The notes beneath the pieces are model-generated. The model was not told the origin of the DNA. It did no database searches and saw only the letters and a list, made by a program, of their open reading frames with translations. Below are positions 9,690-17,653 of a stretch of 64,000 nucleotides of DNA, piece by piece. The DNA is from Saccharothrix deserti (GTDB taxonomy: Bacteria > Actinomycetota > Actinomycetes > Mycobacteriales > Pseudonocardiaceae): assembly GCF_009769385.1 (NCBI RefSeq), contig NZ_ML775960.1, positions 176,732 to 240,731 on the forward strand, read 5' to 3'. Position numbers and translations under genes: made by a program. Position 1 is the stretch's first letter; each line of letters starts with the position of its first letter.

Positions 9690-11396
9690 CTAACAGGCGG
9701 CAGCGGCGGCGCGGCACCTGCTCTCCTCGATCGGCCGGCGCATCGCCGCGAACAGCTCGGCCGCCTCCAGGAACAGCGCCGCCGCCTGGGCGCGCTGGCC
9801 TTCGGCGCGCCGCACCTCCGCGCGCACCTCCCACAACGCGGCCGACCACGGGCCGCCCTGCCACAGCCCGCTGATCCGCTCCGCCTCCGCCACGTGCAGC
9901 CGGGCGCGGCTCGGGTTGCCCGCGCCGGCGCACGACGTCGCCGCCGCGATCCGGAAACCCATGGAGCACGGATCGCACACGTGCGGCGCCTCGGTGAGCC
10001 AGCGTTCCGCCTCCCGGATCGCGCTGAGCGCCCCACCGAGGCTGTCCGCGGCGAGCACGCGGACACCGTGGACGCGGATCACCAGGTGCGACGGGATGCC
10101 CGACGACCGGGCCAGCGGCAGCGCGCGGTCGAGGTCGGCGCGGGCGGCGGCACGGTCGCCGCGCCGGGTCTCGGCCTCGGCCCGGCGTTCCAGCGCCAGG
10201 GACTGCGCCGAGACGCACCCGGCGCGCTCGGCCTCGCGCAGCGACTTCTCCAGGGTGCTGACCGCGTTGTCGAGGTGCCCGGACAGCAACGCGAACTCGC
10301 CCAGCAGCAGGTACGCCAGCGCACGCCCCGAGGCCGACCCCGCCCGTGACGCGATGTCCAGCAGGTCCCGGCCGAACGACTCGGCGCCGTCGTGGCCCTC
10401 CGGTCCGTACAGGTAGAACTCCTGGAAGCACAGGTGGGCGTCGTAGACCTCCGGCCGCGTCTGGTGCCGCACGGACTCCGCGAACTCCTCCCGGAACAGC
10501 TCGTGCCAGGTGCCCCGCGCGTGCGCGACGAGGGCGAGCAGGGTCGACGCCTCCCCCAGTTCGTGCCCGAGGTCCGCGTCCAGCGCCAGCACCCGCACCT
10601 GCCGCGCCAACCGCTCGGCTTCGGCGAGGTTGCGCCGCCCGAACGCGACCAGACCGTTGGCCAGCGCCACCGCCGCCCGCTGTGACGGCGACGGCGGCTC
10701 GGCCGCGTCCACGGCCAGCGCCGACTCGTACAGCGCGATGGTCTCCGCGTCGGGCCCGACGCCGATCCGCTCCCGCAGCGCGTGGCGCAGTCGTTCGAAC
10801 TGGCGCAGCGCCTCACGGCGGTTGCCGGCGGCCAGGTGCCGCCGCATCACCGCGCGGTGCGCCTCCTCGTCGGTCTCGTCGAGTTCGAGCAACCGCGTCC
10901 AGTCGCCGGCGGCCCGCAGCAGTGCGACGTAACGGCCCTTGGCCTTCTCGTGCGGCTCGGCCACCCAGCACTCGTAGCGGTCGTCGGCGAGCAGGTCCCC
11001 GTGGTAGTCGGCGGCGGCGAGCGCGCACCGCGTGGCGTCACCCGAGGCCAACGCGGCGTCGGCGGCCCGCTCGAACCGGTCCAGGTCCACGTCGAGGACC
11101 CCGGACGGCCACAGCGTCAGCATCCGCCCCTCGCACCGGACCGCGTCGGCGCACCCGAGCGCCCGCCGTGCGTAGTACAGCGCCTTGCGCAGGTTCGCCC
11201 CCGCCGCCTCCACGGGCAGATCGGGCCACAGCCGGTCCATCACCTGCTCGCGGTGCAACCGGTGGTCGGGTTCCACGGCCAGCAGCTTCACCACGTCGGC
11301 CGCCCGCCGGTTCCGCCACACGTTGCCGGGGACGGGTCTGCCGTCGACCGCGACGGAAAACCTGCCCAGAACGCACACCCGGCAGGTGGCTGGCAT
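9690..11396 (-). CDS. BTAD-type transcriptional regulator with TPR-like C-terminus
   Basis: A 568-residue regulator. Residues 1-95 form an OmpR/SARP-like winged helix (VCVLGRFSVAVDGRPVP, HREQVMDRLWPDL); about 96-235 form a bacterial transcriptional activator domain ending FERLRHALRERIGVGPD; the remainder is Ala/Arg/Leu-rich helical repeat of TPR type. It lacks the NB-ARC ATPase of AfsR-like proteins. It is divergent from the small nickel-binding-type and cupin genes (118 bp between starts) and may control them; this is inference from position. ATG 11396 is chosen because the conserved domain starts immediately after it; an alternative start at 11423 adds 9 residues. Confidence 0.82.
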   Translation of the reverse strand: MPATCRVCVLGRFSVAVDGRPVPGNVWRNRRAADVVKLLAVEPDHRLHREQVMDRLWPDLPVEAAGANLRKALYYARRALGCADAVRCEGRMLTLWPSGVLDVDLDRFERAADAALASGDATRCALAAADYHGDLLADDRYECWVAEPHEKAKGRYVALLRAAGDWTRLLELDETDEEAHRAVMRRHLAAGNRREALRQFERLRHALRERIGVGPDAETIALYESALAVDAAEPPSPSQRAAVALANGLVAFGRRNLAEAERLARQVRVLALDADLGHELGEASTLLALVAHARGTWHELFREEFAESVRHQTRPEVYDAHLCFQEFYLYGPEGHDGAESFGRDLLDIASRAGSASGRALAYLLLGEFALLSGHLDNAVSTLEKSLREAERAGCVSAQSLALERRAEAETRRGDRAAARADLDRALPLARSSGIPSHLVIRVHGVRVLAADSLGGALSAIREAERWLTEAPHVCDPCSMGFRIAAATSCAGAGNPSRARLHVAEAERISGLWQGGPWSAALWEVRAEVRRAEGQRAQAAALFLEAAELFAAMRRPIEESRCRAAAAAC

Positions 11397-11514
11397 GGCG
11401 GAACCATACGTCCGGCGCGACAAGAACGCTGGTGGGAACGCTGTGGGAACGGTTTGGGAACGCCCCGCCGGCTACCGTCCGCCCCTACCCCTCCCCGAGT
11501 TCCAGGAGGACGCC

Positions 11515-11763
11515 ATGTTGTTCATGGACGTGCACAACAGCCTCCCCGAGGGCGCCGGCGTCAAGGACGTCGCCGACGCCCACGCCGCCGATCTCCGGAC
11601 CCAGGAGCAGTACGGCGTCCACTACCTCAACTACTGGGTCGACGAGAAGGACGGGAAGGTCTTCTGCCTGGTCGACGCGCCGGACGCGGAGACGGCGCAC
11701 CGGGTGCACCGCGAGGCGCACGGCCTCGTGGCCGACGAGATCTACCCCGTCGTGCAGGGCTGA
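11515..11763 (+). CDS. DUF4242-type (SCO4226-like nickel-binding) small protein
   Basis: An 82-residue ferredoxin-like alpha/beta protein. MDVHNSLPEGAGVKDVADAH, VHYLNYWVDEKDGKVFCLVDAP and EAHGLVADEIYPV match the family whose Streptomyces member SCO4226 binds nickel; His-rich positions HNS, VHY and HREAHG are candidate ligands. A strong ribosome binding site AGGAGG sits 6 nt before ATG 11515, which fixes the start. The cupin gene follows 22 bp later and is probably co-transcribed. The divergent BTAD regulator is a candidate controller. The physiological role is not known. Confidence 0.78.
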   Translation: MLFMDVHNSLPEGAGVKDVADAHAADLRTQEQYGVHYLNYWVDEKDGKVFCLVDAPDAETAHRVHREAHGLVADEIYPVVQG

Positions 11764-11785
11764 CAACACCTAGAAGGGGATGACG

Positions 11786-12142
11786 ATGTCTGTACTCGAA
11801 GCGAAGAGCTTCACCGATCCGGACGAGGTGCGGCAGTTCCCGCACGGTCACGTCGATCTGGTCACCGTCGGTGACACCACGGTGGGCAGGGCGGAGTTCG
11901 AGCCCGGCTGGCGGTGGTCGCAGGACGTGAAGCCGATCGCGGGCACCGAGTCCTGCCAGGCGGCCCACACCGGCTACGTCCTGTCCGGCCGGATGCACGT
12001 CGTCATGGACGACGGCAGCGAAGCCGACGCCGGGCCGGGCGACGCGGTCATGATCGAACCGGGCCACGACGCCTGGATCGTCGGCAACGAGACGTGCGTG
12101 ATGGTCGACTTCACCGGCCTGCGCGACTACGCCAAGAAGTAA
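11786..12142 (+). CDS. Cupin domain protein
   Basis: A 118-residue single-cupin protein. The first cupin motif is partial (FEPGWRWSQDVKPIAGTESCQAAH); the second is GDAVMIEPGHDAWIVGNE, and a GYVLSGRMHVVMDDG strand lies between them. Metal binding through the His residues is likely, but the reaction is unknown. ATG 11786 is favoured because AAGGGG lies 6 nt before it; the in-frame ATG at 11780 directly abuts that site. It probably forms an operon with the upstream small protein. Its TAA is followed within 2 bp by the first module of an intergenic repeat array. Confidence 0.78.
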   Translation: MSVLEAKSFTDPDEVRQFPHGHVDLVTVGDTTVGRAEFEPGWRWSQDVKPIAGTESCQAAHTGYVLSGRMHVVMDDGSEADAGPGDAVMIEPGHDAWIVGNETCVMVDFTGLRDYAKK

Positions 12143-12144
12143 CC

Positions 12145-12210
12145 GCGAGAGTCCTACGTTCAGAACGCGTGTGTCCTACGTTCAGAACACCCGAGTTCAA
12201 CGTTCAGCAC
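12145..12210 (+). repeat. Repeat array A: three 22-bp modules
   Basis: Three consecutive 22-bp modules at 12145-12166, 12167-12188 and 12189-12210. The first reads GCGAGAGTCCTACGTTCAG.., the second replaces GAGAGT by GTGTGT, and the third is a GAGTTCAACGTTCAG variant. The array starts 2 bp after the cupin TAA and lies between convergent genes. Related arrays occur near 15.4, 26.2 and 55.0 kb. Confidence 0.85.
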
Positions 12211-12226
12211 ACCCCGGCCAACGCAA

Positions 12227-12257
12227 AGGCGCCCCGAACGCAGCGTTCGGGGCGCCT
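12227..12257. terminator. Strong hairpin between cupin and phosphofructokinase genes
   Basis: A 14-bp perfect stem (12227-12240 with 12244-12257) with a 3-nt loop, placed between convergent genes directly after repeat array A. Confidence 0.8.
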
Positions 12258-12274
12258 GAACGGACAGGTGTCGA

Positions 12275-13300
12275 TCAGCCGAAGAAGACCTCGGCCTCGG
12301 CGTAGCGCTCCATCGGAACGGTCTTCAGCTCCGCGGTCGCCTCGGCCAGCTTCACCCGGACGATATCGGTGCCGCGCAGCGCGACCATGACGCCGAAGTC
12401 GCCCTCGGCGACCGCGTCCACCGCGTGCAGGCCGAAACGGGTGGCGAGCACCCGGTCGTAGGCGGTCGGGATGCCGCCGCGCTGGACGTGGCCCAGCACG
12501 ACCGCGCGGGACTCCTTGCCGGTCCGCTCCGCGATCTCCTCGGCCAGCCAGGTGCCGATGCCGCCCAGCCGCACGTGGCCGAACGCGTCCTTCTCACCGG
12601 AGTGCAGCACCTCGGCGCCGCCCTCGGGCATCGCGCCCTCGGCGACCACGATGATCGGGGCGAACTGGCGCTCGAAGCGCCGCTCCACCCACTCGACCAC
12701 CTTGTCGACGCTGAACTGCCGCTCGGGCACCAGGATCACGTTCGCACCGCCGGCCAGGCCCGAGTGCAGCGCGATCCAGCCCGCGTGCCGGCCCATGACC
12801 TCGACGACCAGCGCCCGGTGGTGCGACTCGGCCGTCGTGCGCAGCCGGTCGATCGCCTCGGTGGCGATGTGCACGGCGGTGTCGAAGCCGAACGTGTAGT
12901 CGGTCGCGCCCAGGTCGTTGTCGATGGTCTTCGGCACGCCCACGACGCCGATGCCGTCGTCGGTCAGCCGCTTGGCCACACCGAGGGTGTCTTCGCCGCC
13001 GATCGCGATCAGCGCGTCGACCTTGTTCGCGGCGAGGTTCTCGCGGATCCGGTCGACACCGCCCTCGACCTTGTACGGGTTGGTGCGCGACGAGCCGAGG
13101 ATGGTGCCGCCCCTGGTGAGGATGTCCTCGACTTCACCGAGCCCGACCGGCTTGGTCAGGTTCTCGATCGGCCCCTGCCATCCGTTCCGGAACCCCACGA
13201 TCTCCCAGCCGTGGGCCTCGATGCCCTTGCGGACCACAGCGCGGATGACCGCGTTGAGGCCGGGGCAGTCGCCACCGCCGGTGAGCACACCAATGCGCAT
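12275..13300 (-). CDS. 6-phosphofructokinase with pyrophosphate-type active-site residues
   Basis: A 341-residue phosphofructokinase catalysing phosphorylation of fructose 6-phosphate. GGGDCPGLNAVIR near residue 8, GGED at 101-104, PKTIDND at 123-129 and MGRHAGW mark the family; Asp127 is the catalytic base by alignment. Asp104 and Lys124 occupy the positions where ATP-dependent enzymes usually have Gly, and they are the residues associated with pyrophosphate dependence in the Amycolatopsis methanolica group III enzyme. The start at ATG 13300 puts MRIGVLTGGG at the N-terminus, as in homologues; an upstream extension to 13381 lacks family similarity. Its 3' end faces the cupin gene across a strong hairpin. 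Confidence 0.93.
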   Translation of the reverse strand: MRIGVLTGGGDCPGLNAVIRAVVRKGIEAHGWEIVGFRNGWQGPIENLTKPVGLGEVEDILTRGGTILGSSRTNPYKVEGGVDRIRENLAANKVDALIAIGGEDTLGVAKRLTDDGIGVVGVPKTIDNDLGATDYTFGFDTAVHIATEAIDRLRTTAESHHRALVVEVMGRHAGWIALHSGLAGGANVILVPERQFSVDKVVEWVERRFERQFAPIIVVAEGAMPEGGAEVLHSGEKDAFGHVRLGGIGTWLAEEIAERTGKESRAVVLGHVQRGGIPTAYDRVLATRFGLHAVDAVAEGDFGVMVALRGTDIVRVKLAEATAELKTVPMERYAEAEVFFG

Positions 13301-13392
13301 TTGCTTAGCCAATCTCTTCTCGTGGCGTGGGTCACCCAAGACTGACACGCCCTGGATCGGTGCAGCAAGCGAGGGGTCCAATTACCGGACTG

Positions 13393-13905
13393 TTACCGGA
13401 GTGCGAAACCTTTGCGCAGCCGTTCCGTCTCGATCACCTTCCACCGGGCCAGGTTGTGCCGGGCGTCCGCCAATGCATCATGCGCGTCCGCCGGGGCCTG
13501 CGGCAACCGGGGTTTGCCCACGTCCTCCCAGCGTTGCCGCAGGTCACGGGTGAACCGGGGCAGGCAGCGCGGCAGGGCCGGCATCGGGCCCCAGAGCTGC
13601 GCCAGCGCCACGTGGTCGTAGGCCGCGAACCAGGCCCACAGCTCGATGTCGTCCCGGTTGGCCTTGGGGCCGCCGAGGAAGTCGAGGAGGTCCTTCCGGA
13701 TCCGCTCCCGGCTGCGCCACGCCTGGCTGGCGGGCGACGGCAGCTGGTTGAGCACGTTCGCGCGCACCCACGGACCGGCCTTGGCCGGGTCGAACTCGGT
13801 GGACACGGCGTAGAACTCGCGGCCTTCCTCGTCGACCACTCCGATGGAGACGAGGTCGATCGTCACCCCGTCTTCGATGAACTCACAGTCGTAGAAGAAC
13901 CGCAC
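13393..13905 (-). CDS. Rv2179c-like 3'-5' exoribonuclease (RNase AS)
   Basis: A 170-residue DEDD-type exonuclease. YDCEF gives Asp6 and Glu8 of motif I; AAYDHVAL supplies the motif II Asp; DAHDALADARHN near 142-153 supplies the last His and Asp. Size and motifs match mycobacterial Rv2179c (RNase AS), reported to act on adenylate-containing single-stranded RNA ends. It sits 22 bp upstream of no other gene on its strand except the acyltransferase, whose stop is at 13928, so the two are probably co-transcribed with acyltransferase first. The family is conserved across actinobacteria in this neighbourhood. Confidence 0.85.
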   Translation of the reverse strand: MRFFYDCEFIEDGVTIDLVSIGVVDEEGREFYAVSTEFDPAKAGPWVRANVLNQLPSPASQAWRSRERIRKDLLDFLGGPKANRDDIELWAWFAAYDHVALAQLWGPMPALPRCLPRFTRDLRQRWEDVGKPRLPQAPADAHDALADARHNLARWKVIETERLRKGFALR

Positions 13906-13927
13906 ACCACCACCCTAGGGGTGGCGT

Positions 13928-14659
13928 TCAGCCCGCCTTCGTCTCGGGCAGCCGATCGACCGCTTTCGCGGGCTGCGGGGCGGCCTGCGCCTCCTTGGCC
14001 TTGGCCGCGTAGACGTCCACGTACTCCTGACCGGACAGCTCCATCAGGGCGTACATGATCTCGTCGGTGATGGACCGCAGCACGAACCGGTCGCCGGACA
14101 GGCCCTCGTAGCGGGAGAAGTCCAACGGCTTGCCGATCTTGATCCGGATCGGGTACGGCTTCCACATCCTCGAGCCGATGGGGTTGGCCTTGTCCGTGCC
14201 GAACATCGCGACCGGGATGACCGGCGCGCCGGACTCCAGCGCGATCCAGGCGACGCCGACCTTGCCCTTGTAGAGGCGGCCGTCGGGCGACCGGGTGCCC
14301 TCGGGGTAGATGCCCAGCAGCTTGCCCTCGCGCACGATCCGCACGCCGGTGTCGAGCGCGCCCTGGGCGGCCGACGCGCTGGACCGGTCGATCGGGACCT
14401 GGCCGACGCCGAAGAAGAACCAGCGCTGCAAGGCGCCCTTGAGGCCCTTGCCGGTGAAGTACTCGATCTTGGCCGGGAAGGTGACCCGGCGGGACAGCTT
14501 CAGCGGGAGGAAGAACGAGTCGGAGACCGCGAGGTGGTTGCTCGCCAGGATGGCGCCGCCCTCCTTGGGGATGTTCTCCGCGCCCTCGATGATCCGGGGT
14601 CGGAAGAACAGCTTCAGGAGCGGCCCGAGAAAGATGTGTTTCATCAACCAGTAGAGCAC
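13928..14659 (-). CDS. 1-acyl-sn-glycerol-3-phosphate acyltransferase (PlsC family, Rv2182c-like)
   Basis: A 243-residue PlsC-family acyltransferase of phospholipid synthesis. The catalytic NHLAVSD motif (His42, Asp47) and the substrate motif YPEGTRSPDGRLYKG are present. GTG 14659 is chosen because AGGAGG lies 11 nt upstream and the N-terminus LYWLMKHIFLGPLLKLF then matches family starts; the frame is open further upstream to 14761. The C-terminal tail after LSGQEYVDVYAA is Ala/Pro/Lys-rich. A second, shorter paralogue lies at 40.9 kb. Known role of the family: transfer of acyl chains to lysophosphatidate at the membrane. Confidence 0.9.
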   Translation of the reverse strand: MLYWLMKHIFLGPLLKLFFRPRIIEGAENIPKEGGAILASNHLAVSDSFFLPLKLSRRVTFPAKIEYFTGKGLKGALQRWFFFGVGQVPIDRSSASAAQGALDTGVRIVREGKLLGIYPEGTRSPDGRLYKGKVGVAWIALESGAPVIPVAMFGTDKANPIGSRMWKPYPIRIKIGKPLDFSRYEGLSGDRFVLRSITDEIMYALMELSGQEYVDVYAAKAKEAQAAPQPAKAVDRLPETKAG

Positions 14660-14861
14660 CGCTGGGAGCGCCTCCTCGACGAGCTTGATCCCCGCCGCCA
14701 GCCTACGGAGCCGACGGCACAAGACACAACGAAGACCCGCGCGAAGGCGGTACGGTCCCAAGGTCCACCGGCTGCCGTAATCCGCAACACAACGGGCTCG
14801 TGGGACGATGAACCCTGGCAGAAGGATTGGCCTTCACGACTCGGAGGGCTGGAGCACGCCC

Positions 14862-15347
14862 ATGAACTCCCGACGCGATTCGACCGACGGCCCGGAGGAC
14901 GTCGACGCGACGTTCGCCGAGATCGTGGCGGGCCTGGAACGCGAAGGCGTGGGCAGGCAGGCCTGGTCGGACGACGACGAACCGGACGAGGACGACGAGG
15001 CGGAGCCCGTGCGGCCGGTGCGGCCCGAGGGGCAGCCCGCCGTCGCGACCGTCGAGGACGGGCCCGACGACGATGACGCGGATCCGGACTCGGACGACCC
15101 GAACGACCACTACGTGCCGCCGGAGCCGCCGCCGTTGCCCGCGTTGCGGCCGGGGACGATCGCCGCGTTGCTGGTGATCGTGCTGGGTGTCGTGCTGCTG
15201 GTCGCGCCGGGCCTGTTCGGCCTGACCGGCGCGATCGGGACGCCGCTGGCGCTGATCGTGATGTGCTCGGGTGCCGGCTGGCTGATCCTCCGCATGCGCA
15301 GCGGCCCCCCACCGGACTCCGGCTGGGACGACGGCGCAGTCCTGTGA
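14862..15347 (+). CDS. Acidic membrane protein (DUF308-like, Rv2183c position)
   Basis: A 161-residue protein of two parts: a highly acidic, presumably disordered cytoplasmic region (residues 1-95, with runs of Asp/Glu and a helix DVDATFAEIVAGLER), then a Pro-rich hinge and two transmembrane helices (about 108-128 and 134-153). ATG 14862 is chosen over the upstream 14808 because GGAG lies 9 nt before it and homologues begin with the acidic DATFAEIV block. The function is unknown. It is convergent with the MEDS-domain gene and followed by repeat array B. Confidence 0.7.
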   Translation: MNSRRDSTDGPEDVDATFAEIVAGLEREGVGRQAWSDDDEPDEDDEAEPVRPVRPEGQPAVATVEDGPDDDDADPDSDDPNDHYVPPEPPPLPALRPGTIAALLVIVLGVVLLVAPGLFGLTGAIGTPLALIVMCSGAGWLILRMRSGPPPDSGWDDGAVL

Positions 15348-15354
15348 CCCACCC

Positions 15355-15566
15355 CCGCCGAACGTAGAACTCGCCGCACCCGAACGTTCGACACACCCAA
15401 CGCGAACGTTCGACTCACGCGAGAGTCGAACCTCCAGGTCCCGAGAGTCGAACGCTCAGGGGGCCCGAGTTCAACACTCACGTCGGCCAGCGGGGTACCT
15501 GAGCGTTGAATTCAGGGGACCTGGAGGTTCGACTCTCGGGGCCTGGGTGTTCGACTCACGCGCGGG
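15355..15566. repeat. Repeat array B: about nine modules with nested inverted repeats
   Basis: About nine copies of the 22-bp-type module fill the space between two convergent genes. Three read on the minus strand at 15358-15420, three on the plus strand at about 15419-15482, and three on the minus strand at 15496-15566. Variants include GAGAGTCGAACCTCC, GAGAGTCGAACGCTC, GTGTGTCGAACGTTC and GAATTCAACGCTC. A 23-bp perfect inverted repeat joins 15420-15442 to 15516-15538, enclosing a 10-bp one joining 15451-15460 to 15498-15507. The last module abuts the TGA of the MEDS-domain gene. Confidence 0.85.
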
Positions 15567-16499
15567 TCAGGGGCCGACGGTCAGGCGGATGGTGTAGCCG
15601 TCCCGGTCTCGGGTCATGGTGACGTCGCGGCACGTGCGGTGGGTGAGCCAGAGGCCCACGCCGGCCGTGGCGGAGCGGTCGGTCGGCACGAGGCCCGCCA
15701 GGGGTGACGTTGGGCCGTTGCCGCGGTCCGTCACGGCGACCAGCACGTGCGCCCGGCCGGCCCACGCGCGCAGCGTCACCGGCGGTTTGCCGTGGTACTG
15801 CGCGTTGGTGACGGCCTCGCTGGCGGCGTACACGATGTCGTCCACCTCGTCGCGGCTCAGGCGGACGGCGGAGCACGCCGTCGTCACCGCACGCCGCGCC
15901 TCGGCGGGCGAAGGGTCGGTCAGCTCGACCAGGGGCGGTTCGGACTCGAGCGACGTGGGCTCGGCGGGCGGCAACGCCCAGGACGACGTGTAGTGCGGGT
16001 TCCGCACGTGTGCCCCGTCCGCCCCGATCACGTGCGGATGGGTGCGCAGGACGTCCGCCAGCACGGGGGCAGGCGTGGTGCGCAGGTCGTACGGGCACAG
16101 CCCCCACAGCGGGACCTCGGCGAAGACCTCGTTCACCGCCGCCTCGTACCGCGACCACCAGTCCCACGACCCGCCGATGCCGGGGTGCGGCACCTCGCCC
16201 ACCACCCGGATCTGCGCCGCCCCCGCGTACTCGGCGAACAGCTTCCGGTACGTCAGGATCGCCTCGGTCGGCCGGTCGTACTGGTCACCGGCGGGCAGGA
16301 AGACGATGCCGGAGGCGTCCGCCACCGAATCCCGGATCAGCCGCTCGTTGGCCGACCGGCACGCCACCAGCACGGGCTCGCGGGCCGACACACCGCCGTC
16401 CAGGAACGGCACGACGATCGACCGGTAGTCGTCGTCGCTGCCGTAGAACGCCGTCTCGTGGAAGTGGCCGATGTGCCCGCGCGCCGCGCCCGTCCTCAT
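15567..16499 (-). CDS. MEDS-domain sensor fused to an anti-sigma-type HATPase
   Basis: A 310-residue protein. Residues about 8-165 form a MEDS (DcmR-type sensory) domain, starting GHIGHFHETAFYGSDDDYRSIV. Residues about 180-308 form a RsbW/SpoIIAB-like GHKL ATPase with the N-box DDIVYAASEAVTNAQYHG and the G-box region TDRGNGPTSPLAGLVP. Such fusions are known in actinobacteria as candidate anti-sigma or partner-switch kinases; no sigma factor or anti-sigma antagonist is adjacent, so its partner must be elsewhere. It is separated from the upstream ROK gene by 182 bp containing a hexamer repeat. Its stop adjoins repeat array B. Confidence 0.8.
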   Translation of the reverse strand: MRTGAARGHIGHFHETAFYGSDDDYRSIVVPFLDGGVSAREPVLVACRSANERLIRDSVADASGIVFLPAGDQYDRPTEAILTYRKLFAEYAGAAQIRVVGEVPHPGIGGSWDWWSRYEAAVNEVFAEVPLWGLCPYDLRTTPAPVLADVLRTHPHVIGADGAHVRNPHYTSSWALPPAEPTSLESEPPLVELTDPSPAEARRAVTTACSAVRLSRDEVDDIVYAASEAVTNAQYHGKPPVTLRAWAGRAHVLVAVTDRGNGPTSPLAGLVPTDRSATAGVGLWLTHRTCRDVTMTRDRDGYTIRLTVGP

Positions 16500-16637
16500 C
16501 CGGACACCGCCGGATCCGCGCAGGGCCCGCGGACGTCGTGGTCGCGCGGCCCCGGTCTCCGGATGTCGGCTACGGCGCCGGAGGTCCGCATTCCGCGATG
16601 CTACGCGCGACCGGCGGCCAGTGCCGGTGCCCGCTGG

Positions 16638-16673
16638 CCAGTGCCAGTGCCAGTGCCAGTGCCGGTGCGGGTG
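16638..16673. repeat. Hexamer tandem repeat (CCAGTG)n
   Basis: Four perfect CCAGTG units at 16638-16661 are followed by two degenerate units to 16673, with looser copies on both sides (16618-16637 and 16681-16688). It lies between the ROK stop and the MEDS gene start. Slippage of this tract could vary the promoter or leader spacing of the MEDS gene. Confidence 0.85.
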
Positions 16674-16681
16674 CCCGTCGG

Positions 16682-17653
16682 TCAGTGCCGTCGCCCGTTG
16701 CGGGCCGTCTTCGCGGCCAGGTCGCGCGCCAGCGTGGCCACGCCGACGATCCCCGCGTCGTCACCGAGCTGCGCGGTCCGGATGCGCGCCAACGGCCGGT
16801 GCCCGGCCCCCGTCACCACGGCCGCGTAACGCTCACGGGCGTCGTCCAGGAACAACGGCGCGGACTCCGACACGCCACCGCCGATCACCACGACCTCGGG
16901 GTCGTACACGTCGGCGACCAGCGCCAACCCGTCCCCCAGCCACCGGGCCAGGTCCGCCATCGCGCGCTGCGCCAACGGGTCGCCATCGCGCGCCGCGCCC
17001 GCCACCCGCCGCCCGGTCACCGCCCGCGAGTCGCCCAACGCCTCACGCGCCAGCACCGTCGACAGACCGGGGTACCGGGCCAGCAGCTCGACCGCCGTGG
17101 TGCTCAACGCCGTGCCGCTGCAGTACCGCTCCCAGCACCCGTTCTTGCCGCACGGGCACGGCCGCCCGTCCGGCACCAGCCGCAGGTGCCCCAGTTCGGG
17201 CGCCACGCCGTACCCGCCGCGGAACACGTGGCCGTCGATCAGCAACGCCCCGCCGATCCCGGTGCCGATCGCGATCAGCGCGGCGATCTTCGCGCCACGC
17301 GCCGCGCCGAACCGGTGCTCGGCCAGCGCGGCGGCGTTCGCGTCGTGCTCCAGCACCACCGGCATACCGACGCGCTTCGAGATCCGGTCCGCGACGGGCG
17401 CCTGCCGCCACGCCAGGTGCGGCGCGAACCGCACGGTCCGCCGGTCCGAGTCCACGAACCCGGCCACGGCCAGGCCGACCGCCGACACCGGGTGCCGGGA
17501 CGCCAGCTCGGCGACGGCCGCGCAGAGCGCTTCCTCCAACGCCTCTTCACCGCTCGGCGTGGCCGCACGTGCCGTGTCGAGCACGGCGCCGTCACCGTCG
17601 ACCACACCCGCACGCACGCTCGTCCCGCCGACGTCGACGCCGACAGTCAGCAC
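16682..17653 (-). CDS. ROK-family sugar kinase (glucokinase-like)
   Basis: A 323-residue ROK kinase. DVGGTSVRAGVVD at residue 7 is the phosphate-binding loop; EHDANAAALAEHRFGAARG and IGTGIGGALLIDG are the conserved sugar and ATP regions with the catalytic Asp; PELGHLRLVPDGRPCPCGKNGCWE carries the zinc-binding His/Cys signature of ROK proteins. Glucose phosphorylation is most likely, but N-acetylmannosamine or other hexoses cannot be excluded. GTG 17653 overlaps the 3' end of the preceding gene, so translation is coupled. It is the last gene of a minus-strand operon starting near 20892. Confidence 0.88.
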   Translation of the reverse strand: MLTVGVDVGGTSVRAGVVDGDGAVLDTARAATPSGEEALEEALCAAVAELASRHPVSAVGLAVAGFVDSDRRTVRFAPHLAWRQAPVADRISKRVGMPVVLEHDANAAALAEHRFGAARGAKIAALIAIGTGIGGALLIDGHVFRGGYGVAPELGHLRLVPDGRPCPCGKNGCWERYCSGTALSTTAVELLARYPGLSTVLAREALGDSRAVTGRRVAGAARDGDPLAQRAMADLARWLGDGLALVADVYDPEVVVIGGGVSESAPLFLDDARERYAAVVTGAGHRPLARIRTAQLGDDAGIVGVATLARDLAAKTARNGRRH

